Shown here: positions 1-8,118 of the stretch, in pieces | How positions within the stretch are numbered: the first letter of the stretch is position 1 | Layout of the letters: each line of letters starts with the position of its first letter | Source of the DNA: Streptomyces akebiae | GTDB taxonomy: Bacteria > Actinomycetota > Actinomycetes > Streptomycetales > Streptomycetaceae | Reading direction: 5' to 3' | Assembly: GCF_019599145.1 (NCBI RefSeq) | Contig: NZ_CP080647.1 | Coordinates: 3,596,001 to 3,660,000, forward strand | DNA length: 64,000 bases | Position numbers and translations under genes: made by a program | Notes under the pieces: model-generated | Databases searched by the model: none | Told to the model about the DNA's origin: nothing | Seen by the model: only the letters and a program-made list of their open reading frames with translations

Positions 1-624
1 CTCCACCTCGTCGACGGCGACCGCGAGGCCACGGCCCGGGTCGCCCGCGCGGCGGCGGACGAGGACGGTGTCTTCTACGCGTCGCACGTCTACAACCCGT
101 ACTTCCTGCACGGCACCAAGACGTACGTCCACGAGTTGTGGGAGGACCTCGGCGGCCGCCTCCCCGACGTGATAGTGGTCCCGGTGGGCAACGGCACGCT
201 GCTGCTGGGCGCGGCCCTCGCCGTCGCGGAACTGCACGCCGCGGGCCTCATCGACCGCCGCCCCGCCCTCTACGCCGTCCAGTCCGCCGCCGTGGCACCG
301 CTCGCCCACGCCTGGACCGAGGGCGCCGACGACCTCGTCGGGACCACGCCCACCGCACCCACCTTCGCCGAGGGCATCGCCATCCCCCGCCCGCCCCGGG
401 CCCGCCAGATCCTCCGCGCCGTCCGCGACTCCGGCGGCGCCTTCCTCACCGTGACGGAGGATCAGATCCGCCACGCCCAACGCGACCTGGCCTCCCGCGG
501 CCTGTACGTCGAGTCCACGGGCGTGGCCTGCTGGGCGGCGGTGCGTGACGGAGCGCTGGGGTCGCGCACGGCGGTGGTGCCGTTGTGCGGCGCGGGCGTG
601 AAGACGGGGCTGGCGGGGAGCTGA
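1..624 (+). CDS. PLP-dependent lyase/synthase-type enzyme (3' part)
   Basis: The reading frame is open from the first base, so the 5' end lies outside the window; 207 residues are visible. They contain the phosphate-binding glycine loop of fold-type II PLP enzymes, G63-N64-G65-T66, inside a VPVGNGTLLLG motif, and a glycine-rich C-terminus (PLCGAGVKTG). This fits the threonine synthase / cysteine synthase / diaminopropionate lyase superfamily. The PLP lysine lies upstream, so substrate cannot be deduced. It may be an amino-acid catabolic or RiPP-unrelated neighbour; nothing ties it to the fxs operon 550 bases downstream. Internal TTG and GTG codons exist but there is no reason to start there because similarity-bearing sequence continues to base 1. 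Confidence 0.8.
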   Translation, partial: LHLVDGDREATARVARAAADEDGVFYASHVYNPYFLHGTKTYVHELWEDLGGRLPDVIVVPVGNGTLLLGAALAVAELHAAGLIDRRPALYAVQSAAVAPLAHAWTEGADDLVGTTPTAPTFAEGIAIPRPPRARQILRAVRDSGGAFLTVTEDQIRHAQRDLASRGLYVESTGVACWAAVRDGALGSRTAVVPLCGAGVKTGLAGS

Positions 625-859
625 GGACCGAACGGCCGGAGGACCCGAACGGCCGCAGGACCGGCAGGGCCCGCGGGCCTCTGGGCCAGTACGCCGCGTA
701 CAGCATCAGCGCCAGGAATCCCGCGCCGACCGCCGTCAGCAGCATGCTGCCGCGCCTGTGTCCGGCCCACAACAGGAGCGCTCCGGCTGCGACCGCCAGC
801 ACACGGAACTCACCGTTGAACACGACGAGCACACCGAGAATCGCCCATGCCACCCACAT
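446..859 (-). CDS. Small putative membrane protein
   Basis: An ATG at 859 is preceded on the minus strand by a good ribosome binding site (GGGGAGGGG, about 6 nt away). The first 60 residues make two to three hydrophobic segments (MWVAWAILGVLVVF, then AVAAGALLLWAG, then AVGAGFLALMLYAAYW). After that the product turns into a Pro/Arg-rich tail that is simply the antisense of the PLP gene, overlapping it by 179 bases. I read the membrane part as real and the tail as doubtful: either a late stop was lost or a frameshift occurred near 680. No family recognised. Confidence 0.4.
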   Translation of the reverse strand: MWVAWAILGVLVVFNGEFRVLAVAAGALLLWAGHRRGSMLLTAVGAGFLALMLYAAYWPRGPRALPVLRPFGSSGRSVLSSPPAPSSRPRRTTAPPPCATPALRHAPPPSRPRPWTRRTGRGRPGRVGRGGSDPPSR

Positions 860-1169
860 GTGGTTCCCCTCCCCAACCTGATGTGCCGACCTGCTGAAGA
901 ACTGCCCACCCCAAGAGATTGACACCCCAAACCCGCATGTTCTCGACAGGACGGCATCAGGACGTGCTACCGACCGAGCGGGAGGTCCCTCGGCCCGCGC
1001 CGACAGGTGCCGTGCCGACATAGGGCACGAATTTCCCTCCGGGGAGCCTCCCGAATGCGTAACAGGGCTGCTCTACGACTAGGCTCTGTCCCGCCGCCCG
1101 GTGCCCCGGCGTGGCACCGGCAACAAGCACGCCCCACGGTCGGCGCATGCGAGGAGAAAGGCACGGCAG
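860..1169. other. Intergenic region upstream of the fxs operon
   Basis: No convincing gene. It must hold the promoter of the fxs operon; a TAGGCT hexamer at 1080-1085 could be a -10 element about 85 bases before the fxsA start, but no clear -35 partner is visible. A purine-rich GAGGAGAAAG at 1151-1160 is the likely fxsA ribosome binding site. Confidence 0.4.
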
Positions 1170-1340
1170 GTGCTGAGAGAAACGAGCGGCCCCGAGTACG
1201 TCTCGGGCCTGGTGGACATCACCGACCTGCCCATGGACGCGCTGGAGGACCTGCCGGACACGGTCCTCGCTTCGGTGCTCCACGATGTGCGATTCCCGTC
1301 GGGCGAGAGCTTCGCCGCGTTCGCGTCGGCGCTTCTCTGA
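1170..1340 (+). CDS. fxsA: FxsA, FxSxx-COOH-type RiPP precursor
   Basis: Ribosomally made peptide substrate of the downstream radical SAM enzyme. From the GTG at 1170 the product is 56 residues: an acidic leader (SGLVDITDLPMDALEDLP, then VLHDVRFPSGES) and a C-terminus ending FAAFASALL. The Phe-Ala-Ser triplet matches the F-x-S site at which FxsB-type enzymes are known to join Phe to the Ser beta carbon as a three-residue cyclophane. The FASALL end leaves three residues after Ser where the family name implies two. The start is chosen because GAGGAG at 1151-1156 sits 13 nt upstream; a longer GTG start at 1101 would add 23 mostly basic residues and has no good ribosome site. Identity rests on the tail plus the linked fxsC, fxsT and fxsB genes. 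Confidence 0.88.
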   Translation: MLRETSGPEYVSGLVDITDLPMDALEDLPDTVLASVLHDVRFPSGESFAAFASALL

Positions 1341-1502
1341 CACGCCGGCATCCCCCTCCTCGCTGCCTTTCGGCCAACTACGATCCGTTCCCCCGTGGTG
1401 AGTTGAGCACCGGCCCAGCGGGGTATCACGTTGCCACGCACGTATCCCGGCTCATAGGCGCGGTGAAACGCCTGCGGCCGGATACGACGGCCGGGGGGTG
1501 CT

Positions 1503-2804
1503 TTGGAGCGAGAGCCGTACTTTTTCCTCAGCTACGCGCGCCGGGACGACCGGGGTAGCGCCTTCGTGCGTCGTTTCTACGACGATCTGTTGGCGGAGCT
1601 GGGCCGCCTGGGTGCGGACTGCAGCGGACAACAGCCGTTCCTCGACATCGAGCGGATCGGCCTGGGCATGGACTGGGAGAGCGCGCTCGGCAGCGAGATC
1701 GGGCACTGTCGGGCCCTGGTGGCCCTCTGCTCGCCCGCTTATGTCAACAGTCCCTACTGCGGCAAGGAATGGGCCGCCTTCGAATCCCGGCTGCTGAGGT
1801 ATCGCGAGCAGACCGACATCGAGGTACCGGCGCTCATACCGGTCCTGTGGGTCCCCCTGCACAACGCGATGCCGCCGGAGATCAGCAAGTACCAGTACTT
1901 CGAACCGCCGATGGGTCAGGAGTACCTGGAGCAGGGGCTGATGGGACTGTTGCGTTCCGCTCCGGGCGGCCGCGCCTACCGCGCCGTCCTGGAACTCGTC
2001 GCGAAGCGGGTGCACCACGTCGCCGATCTCTTCCGGCTGCCCCGCGCGCATGGCCTCGACCTGGGGACCGTGCGCAGCCCCTTCGAAGGGCGGGAACCCA
2101 CGGGCCCGGGGAGACGCACCACGGGTCACGTCCGCGTGTTCATCGCCGCGGGCGTCACCGATCCCCTGCCCACGGGCCGGCAGCGGCACGAGTACTACGG
2201 GCCCTCACCGCTCGACTGGACGCCGTACCATCCGCCGATCCATCCCACCGTGGCCTACCGGGCTCAGCGTGTGATCATCGACGAGGGGTGCACGAGCAGC
2301 CTGGAAGTCGTCGACCGCGGCCTCGGCGAGAAGCTCGACGAGGCCATGCACAACAACCAGACATCCGTGCTGCTGGTCGACGCGTGGGCCGCCCGGGACA
2401 GCCAGTACCGCGCTCCGCTGTCCGACTACGACCGGCAGAACCATCCGGTCACCGGCGTACTCGTCCCGTGTCACGAGACGGACGAGGAATCCGTCGACGA
2501 GAAGCTGTGGACCGATCTCCAGCAGGTCTTCAGACGCAACTGGATGCGGCGCAACGACCCCTACGACCCGCTGTTCCAGGTCCAGGTCGAAAGACAACGG
2601 TTCGAGAGCAGGCTGGCCCGCATGGTGGTGGTCGCCCAGAACCGTCTCATGGAGCAGGCCGTGCCACGCCGACTGCCCGCCGGGCCGTCGGCACCGCCCA
2701 TGCCGGGACTCAACGTCCCGTACACGCCGCCCCCCAGCAGCGACGATCCGACCGAGCCGCCGGGTCGTACGCCCCCGCAGAAGGATCAGGACGATGAGCT
2801 CTGA
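1503..2804 (+). CDS. fxsC: FxsC, TIR-like protein of the FxSxx system
   Basis: A 433-residue protein. Residues 1-150 form a TIR-type fold: FFLSYARRDD at the N-terminus (beta A), FLDIERIG, and ALCSPAYVNSPYCGKEW near residues 78-94, where the Glu after Lys occupies the place of the catalytic/NADase Glu of TIR domains. The remainder (about 190-375) is a second domain specific to FxsC proteins, and the last 45 residues are Pro-rich and disordered-looking. The TTG start at 1503 follows a GGGGGG run by about 5 nt and is the first available start. The stop overlaps fxsT by 11 bases, suggesting translational coupling. Whether it hydrolyses NAD or acts as an adaptor for the TIR region of FxsT is unknown. 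Confidence 0.85.
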   Translation: MEREPYFFLSYARRDDRGSAFVRRFYDDLLAELGRLGADCSGQQPFLDIERIGLGMDWESALGSEIGHCRALVALCSPAYVNSPYCGKEWAAFESRLLRYREQTDIEVPALIPVLWVPLHNAMPPEISKYQYFEPPMGQEYLEQGLMGLLRSAPGGRAYRAVLELVAKRVHHVADLFRLPRAHGLDLGTVRSPFEGREPTGPGRRTTGHVRVFIAAGVTDPLPTGRQRHEYYGPSPLDWTPYHPPIHPTVAYRAQRVIIDEGCTSSLEVVDRGLGEKLDEAMHNNQTSVLLVDAWAARDSQYRAPLSDYDRQNHPVTGVLVPCHETDEESVDEKLWTDLQQVFRRNWMRRNDPYDPLFQVQVERQRFESRLARMVVVAQNRLMEQAVPRRLPAGPSAPPMPGLNVPYTPPPSSDDPTEPPGRTPPQKDQDDEL

Positions 2805-5800
2805 GACCGAGGCTCAGGACACCGGCCGGATAGTCACCTTCTACTCGTACAAGGGTGGCACGGGCCGCACGATGGCCCTCGTCAACGTCGGTTGGATCAT
2901 GGCCAGTAACGGCAAGCGGGTGCTCCTGGTCGACTGGGACCTCGAGGCCCCCGGACTGCACCGGTATCTGCGCCCCTTCCTCCTCGACCCGAAGCTGCGG
3001 GACACCGACGGCCTGATCAACATGGTGAACTCCTTCGTCGGACACGTGATACGGCCCGGGGAACCGCTGGAACCCGGCGCCGGGACCACCGTGATGAGTG
3101 ACGACGAACTGCGTTCCCACGCTCGGCTCGGCCCTCGCACCACCGGCCTGGACCTGCGCTTCCCCGCGGGCGGCCGGCTCGACTTCCTGCCCGCCGGGCG
3201 GATGTCCCCCTCGTACTCCGCAGACGTCACCAGCTTCAACTGGCGCGCGTTCTACGAGCGTCTGGGTGGCGGCTCCTTCCTTCAGGTGCTGCGGGAGGAG
3301 ATGAAGGCCTCGTACGACTACGTCCTCCTCGACAGCCGCACCGGCGTCAGCGACATCTCGGGGATCTGCACCACCGTCATGCCGGACGTCCTCGTCGACG
3401 GGTTCGTGCTGAACCACCAGAGCATCGAAGGCGGCCTGGACATCGCGCAGTCGGTGGCCTCGGAGGTGCGCCACCCCGTACGCATCCTCCCCGTCCCCAT
3501 GCGGGTCGAGGACGGCGAACAGGAGCTGCTCGAATGGGGCCGGGACATGGCGCGTGCCGAGTTCGGACCGTTCCTCTCCTGGCTGGACGAATCGGAGCAG
3601 GACCAGTACTGGGGAGAGGTCGAGGTCCCCTACAAGAAGTACTACGCCTACGCCGAGATCCCGGCCACGGTCCGCGACCGGCCCTCCCAGCCGGGCAACC
3701 TGCTCGCGGCGTTCGAGCGGCTCACCTCGTGGATCACCGACGGCCGGGTACGGTCCCTCGTCCCTCATCCGGAGGAGGAGCGGCAGCGGATGCGTGCCGC
3801 CTACCTCGACCCCAGGACGTCGTGGCCGCGCATCCACGTCAGCTACGCCTCGGCCGACCGGATGTGGGCGGAATGGATCGCGGCCAGGCTGGAGGTCATC
3901 GGATACCAGGTCTCGCTGCACAGCACCGCCGAACCGGGCACGGGGACGTTGCCCGAGGTCGCCCCCGTACTGCAGGGGCGCGGACGGATGCTCGCCCTGC
4001 TCTCCCCCGAGTACATGGTGCAGCGGCGTGCACAGGAGGTCTGGAAGCAGTTGCGAGGTCTTGAGAGCGCCGACAGAGCACTGCTGGCGGTGCGCGTCCA
4101 GGAGTTCGAGACCACTGCCCGGGCCCCCTTCCGGGGACGGTTCGCCGCCGACCTCACCCACTGCACCCCCGAGGAGGCGGAGGCCCAGCTGCTGGCGGTC
4201 GTCGGCCCGGTCCGCCGCGCCCGCGTCCCGGGCAGCGTCGCACCGGCTCCCGACTCACCCGCCCCGCCGTTTCCCGGCACGTCCCCCTCGGTACAGCGCG
4301 TTCCCTCCAGGAACGTGTCCTTCACCGGCCGGGGCTTTCTGCTGGAGCGGCTGCGCAACGGCTTCACCTCCGGCAACACGACACAGGTCCTCTACGGACT
4401 GGGCGGGGTAGGAAAGACGCAAATAGCTCAGGAATACGCACATCGCTTCAAAGCGGCCTATGACGTGGTCTGGTGGGTCACCGCCGCGCAACCCGGTCTG
4501 ATCCGCCCCGCCCTTGCCGATCTCGCGCCGCGTCTCGGCCTGGAGGTCGGCGAGGACGTGGGGAGCACCGCGGAGTCGGTGCTCAGGGCGTTGCGACGGG
4601 GGGAGCCCTTCGACCGCTGGCTCCTGGTCTACGACAACGCCGGACGTCCCGAACAGCTCGCGGCGTTCATCCCGACCGGGCCGCCCGGTGGGCACGTCCT
4701 CCTCACGTCCCGCGACCGGACCTGGGTGAACGACGCGGGACTGGTCGAGGTCGAGGTGTTCCAGCGTCAGGAGAGCACCGACCTGCTGCACCGCCTCAAC
4801 ACCGGGCTCACGGCCTCCGACGCCGAGGAGGTGGCCAGGGAACTGGGCGACCTGCCGCTGGCCGTCGCCCAGGCCGCTGTCTGGCTGAGCGAGAGCAGTA
4901 TGCCGGTGGCCACCTATCTGGCACTGCTCAAGGACCGCCTCACCGAGGTGTTGCAGACGACCCAGTTACCCGAGCGGGACTATCCCCGCTCGGCCGCGGC
5001 GACCTGGAACCTGGCGGTGGACGAACTGCGCCGGGTCAACCAGGCGGCGGCCGAGATGCTGGAGATCTGCTCCTTCTTCGGACCCGACCCCATTCCGTTG
5101 CGACTCCTCTACAGCAAGGCCGTCACCAAGGCGCTGACCCTGCCGTCGGGTGAGCCGCGCGACGAGATGGCGGTCGCCCAACTGGTGCGTACGATCAATC
5201 GGTTCGGCCTGGCCAAGAGCGATCAGAGCAGCGCGACCCTCACGGTCCACCGGCTGGTGCAGGCGGTCATCCGCGACCAGGTCGACGACGCGCGCAAACC
5301 ACAGGCCCGGGGTGTGGTGCACGCCGCGCTGGTGGACGCCGATCCGGGCGACCCCGACGTCCCCGCGGACTGGGATCGTTACGCGGAACTGCTGCCCCAT
5401 CTGCGGCCCAGCCTGGCGGCCGAGAGCCCGGATCCCGAAGTGCGCAAGTGGGTCACCGATTCCGTGCGTTATCTGTGGAAACGCGGCCTGCGCGCAGACG
5501 GCCAGGAGCTCGCGGAACGCACACTGGCCCGCTGGAAGACGTGCGGCATCGGCCACCCCGACGACCCCCAGACCCTGATGCTGCGCATCCAGCTCGGCAA
5601 CGTGCTTCGCTCCAGGGGGCGGCTGGAGAAGGCGTACGAGATCGACCGGGACACCTTCGAGCGGTTCCACCGCACCAAGGGGCCGGACTACGCGCACACG
5701 CTCGCGGCCGCCGGGAACGTCGCCGCCGACCTGCGTGCGCTGGGCCGCTACGTGGAGGCCCGGGAACTCGACCGCCAGACCCTCGACGGAGCCCTGCGGA

Positions 5801-6765
5801 CCCTGGGAGACGACCACCCGCGCACCCTCATGTACACCAGCAACCTGGGTATGTCGGAGTACCTCGCGGGTGATCGCCGGGCGGCCCTCGATCTCCACGA
5901 ACTCGCCTACCGACAGCAGAGCGAGGCGCGCGGCCGGGACAACTTCTACGCCCTGCTGTTCGCCAGCAACTACGCTCGGGACCTGCGCGAGACGGGGAGT
6001 CTGAGGGAGGCCCTGGAGCTGCTGCGCAACACCGTCCAGTTGTACGAACAGACCCTCGGCGACGGTCACATGGAGACGCTGAGGACGCGCCGCAACCTCG
6101 CCGTGGCCCTGCGCCGGGCCGGTGACTACGAACAGGCGAGGAAGATCGACGAGGACATCCACTCCCGTTACGTCGAGGCGCACGGCACGGAGCACACGGA
6201 CACGCTCGCCGCGGCCTGCGGTCTCGCCTGTGACCTGGCCGCGCTCGGGGAGCCGCAGCGGGCACGGCAGCTGGCCGAGCGGGCGATGGACCGCTACAGC
6301 ACCTACCTGGGGCCGGAACACCCCGTCACGCTCGCCTGTGCCACCAACCTATCGGTCTACCGGCGGTTGACCGGCAGTGCGGACTCCGCATGCGAGCTGT
6401 CCCACATGGCTCTGCACCAGATGTCACGGATCGTCGGGGAGAGTCACCCGTACAGCCTCAGCTGCATGATCAATCACGCGAACGACCTCGCTCTGGCCGG
6501 CAACCTGGAACAGGCGGTCGAGTGGGACCGGCGTGCGCGGCGGTACTTCCTCGACATCCTGGGCCCGGACCACTACGACGCCATCAGCATCACCTCCAAC
6601 CTGGGCCTGAGCCTGCGGGCGATCGGCCGTACGGAGGAGGCAGGGCAGTTGGCGGAGGAGGCGGCGCGCAGGGCCCGGGACAAGCTGGGCGAGGCACACC
6701 CCACGACCCGGACGATACTGTCCGGAAAACGACTCGACTCCGACATCGAACCACCGACCACCTGA
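2794..6765 (+). CDS. fxsT: FxsT, ParA-like/TIR/NB-ARC/TPR protein of the FxSxx system
   Basis: A 1323-residue multidomain protein. Residues 12-60: deviant Walker A KGGTGRT (K20) and VLLVDWDLEAPG, as in MinD/ParA-type ATPases. Residues about 347-470: TIR-like domain (IHVSYASADRMWAEW, then LLSPEYMVQRRAQEVW). Residues about 530-800: STAND/NB-ARC ATPase with Walker A YGLGGVGKTQ, Walker B RWLLVYDNAG near 605-615, LLTSRD sensor and LGDLPLA motif. Residues about 915-1310: repeated 42-residue TPR units of the kinesin-light-chain type (repeats of R-x-L-G, H-P-x-T-L). This is the layout of signal-sensing NLR-like proteins: TPR sensing, STAND oligomerisation, TIR output. ATG at 2794 lies inside fxsC. 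The name follows the published FxSxx system; the role is not established experimentally as far as I know. Confidence 0.88.
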   Translation: MSSETEAQDTGRIVTFYSYKGGTGRTMALVNVGWIMASNGKRVLLVDWDLEAPGLHRYLRPFLLDPKLRDTDGLINMVNSFVGHVIRPGEPLEPGAGTTVMSDDELRSHARLGPRTTGLDLRFPAGGRLDFLPAGRMSPSYSADVTSFNWRAFYERLGGGSFLQVLREEMKASYDYVLLDSRTGVSDISGICTTVMPDVLVDGFVLNHQSIEGGLDIAQSVASEVRHPVRILPVPMRVEDGEQELLEWGRDMARAEFGPFLSWLDESEQDQYWGEVEVPYKKYYAYAEIPATVRDRPSQPGNLLAAFERLTSWITDGRVRSLVPHPEEERQRMRAAYLDPRTSWPRIHVSYASADRMWAEWIAARLEVIGYQVSLHSTAEPGTGTLPEVAPVLQGRGRMLALLSPEYMVQRRAQEVWKQLRGLESADRALLAVRVQEFETTARAPFRGRFAADLTHCTPEEAEAQLLAVVGPVRRARVPGSVAPAPDSPAPPFPGTSPSVQRVPSRNVSFTGRGFLLERLRNGFTSGNTTQVLYGLGGVGKTQIAQEYAHRFKAAYDVVWWVTAAQPGLIRPALADLAPRLGLEVGEDVGSTAESVLRALRRGEPFDRWLLVYDNAGRPEQLAAFIPTGPPGGHVLLTSRDRTWVNDAGLVEVEVFQRQESTDLLHRLNTGLTASDAEEVARELGDLPLAVAQAAVWLSESSMPVATYLALLKDRLTEVLQTTQLPERDYPRSAAATWNLAVDELRRVNQAAAEMLEICSFFGPDPIPLRLLYSKAVTKALTLPSGEPRDEMAVAQLVRTINRFGLAKSDQSSATLTVHRLVQAVIRDQVDDARKPQARGVVHAALVDADPGDPDVPADWDRYAELLPHLRPSLAAESPDPEVRKWVTDSVRYLWKRGLRADGQELAERTLARWKTCGIGHPDDPQTLMLRIQLGNVLRSRGRLEKAYEIDRDTFERFHRTKGPDYAHTLAAAGNVAADLRALGRYVEARELDRQTLDGALRTLGDDHPRTLMYTSNLGMSEYLAGDRRAALDLHELAYRQQSEARGRDNFYALLFASNYARDLRETGSLREALELLRNTVQLYEQTLGDGHMETLRTRRNLAVALRRAGDYEQARKIDEDIHSRYVEAHGTEHTDTLAAACGLACDLAALGEPQRARQLAERAMDRYSTYLGPEHPVTLACATNLSVYRRLTGSADSACELSHMALHQMSRIVGESHPYSLSCMINHANDLALAGNLEQAVEWDRRARRYFLDILGPDHYDAISITSNLGLSLRAIGRTEEAGQLAEEAARRARDKLGEAHPTTRTILSGKRLDSDIEPPTT

Positions 6766-6855
6766 TCAGCGGACGTCATCCGCCCCAAGGGCCACAGGGC
6801 GCCCACCGGGTACCTATGATGGCCTCTTTCCTCCGCCGCCGTACCAGAGCGATCG

Positions 6856-8118
6856 ATGCCGATGTCCGCCACCAACGCCCCGCCCGCCGCACCGGACAGC
6901 GGGACGGAGTCCGTGCCCTTCCGGCAGTTCCTGCTGAAGATCCACAGCCGGTGCAACCTGGCCTGTACGTACTGCTACATGTACGAGGCGGCCGACCAGA
7001 GTTGGCGGCAACGTCCCAGGAGCATGGCGCCGGCGACGGTTCGGCGGGCGGCGCGGCTGATGGCCGAACACGCCGCGGAGCACGGACTGTCCGAGGTGCA
7101 CGTGGTGTTGCACGGCGGCGAGCCGCTGCTGGTCGGACCGGAGCACCTGGAAAGGCTCCTCGGGACGGTCGCGGACGCCCTGGACGGGATCGCCGCACCT
7201 CGCTTCACCCTGCAGACCAACGGCATCCGGCTCGCCGAGGACCCGCGGCTGCTCCCCGTTCTCGACGCTCACGGGGTCCGGATCGGGGTGAGCCTGGACG
7301 GCACCCCGGCCGGGCACGACCGGCACCGGAGGCGGGCCGACGGGCGGGGCAGTCACGCCGCCACCACCCGCGCGCTCGAACTGCTGACGGACCCGGCCCA
7401 CCGGCACCTGTTCGCCGGCCTGTTGTGCGTGATCGACCCCACCACCGACCCGCTGGAGACGTACGACGCGCTCCTGCGGTTCGCTCCGCCCCGGCTGGAT
7501 CTCTTACTCCCGCACGGGACCTGGCAGGCTCCGCCCCCCGGGCTCGCCGCACGGACGTCCCCGCCGTCGATGCCACCCGCGCCGGGCGCGACCCCGGGTG
7601 CCACCCCGTACGCCGACTGGCTGCGCCCGGTCTTCGACCGCTGGTACGGCGCCCCGAGCCGGGAGACCGGCATCCGCCTGTTCGAGGAGATCATGGTGCT
7701 GCTGCTCGGCGGTACCGCCCGCAGCGAGGTCGTCGGTCTCACACCCATCGACCTCGTCGTCGTGGAGACCGACGGGGCGATCGAGCAGGCCGACTCGCTC
7801 AAGGTGAGCTATCCCGGGGCGCCCGAGACCGGGCTGCACGTGTTGCGCGACACCTTCGCCGACGCCGCCGCGCATCCCGCCTTCCGCGCCCGGCAGCGCG
7901 GGTTGAATGGGCTCGGGCCGGTCTGCCGCTCCTGCTCCCGCTCCCGCGTGTGCGGCGGCGGCCTGTACGCCCACAGATACTCGCCCGGAGCCACCCCGGT
8001 CTTCTCGGCTCCCTCCGTGTACTGCGACGACCTGGCGGTACTGGTCGACCACATCGGAACCCGGCTGCGCCGGGACGTCGCCGCGCTGACCGCGCCCCGG
8101 CGGAAGGCGTCCCGATGA
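6856..8118 (+). CDS. fxsB: FxsB, radical SAM/SPASM cyclophane-forming maturase
   Basis: A 420-residue radical SAM enzyme. C33-x3-C37-x2-C40 binds the SAM [4Fe-4S] cluster; HGGEPLL (about 90-96), QTNG and VSLDG are the usual radical SAM strand motifs. A SPASM-type region near the C-terminus supplies C357, C360, C366 and C390 for auxiliary clusters. FxsB enzymes crosslink the Phe and Ser of F-x-S in FxsA by a C-C bond. In many genomes, from memory, FxsB carries a C-terminal metallohydrolase-like extension; here that extension is instead the start of the next, separate gene. Start at ATG 6856 (MPMSATN); a second ATG two codons on is possible. Follows fxsT by 90 bases; its stop overlaps the next start (ATGA). 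Confidence 0.92.
   Translation: MPMSATNAPPAAPDSGTESVPFRQFLLKIHSRCNLACTYCYMYEAADQSWRQRPRSMAPATVRRAARLMAEHAAEHGLSEVHVVLHGGEPLLVGPEHLERLLGTVADALDGIAAPRFTLQTNGIRLAEDPRLLPVLDAHGVRIGVSLDGTPAGHDRHRRRADGRGSHAATTRALELLTDPAHRHLFAGLLCVIDPTTDPLETYDALLRFAPPRLDLLLPHGTWQAPPPGLAARTSPPSMPPAPGATPGATPYADWLRPVFDRWYGAPSRETGIRLFEEIMVLLLGGTARSEVVGLTPIDLVVVETDGAIEQADSLKVSYPGAPETGLHVLRDTFADAAAHPAFRARQRGLNGLGPVCRSCSRSRVCGGGLYAHRYSPGATPVFSAPSVYCDDLAVLVDHIGTRLRRDVAALTAPRRKASR

Noticed and set aside
6390..8114. In-frame extension upstream of the HExxH-AAC(3) gene
   Set aside because: It overlaps fxsT and fxsB in another frame and shows only Arg/Pro-rich shadow sequence; ATG 8115 with ATGA overlap is the real start.
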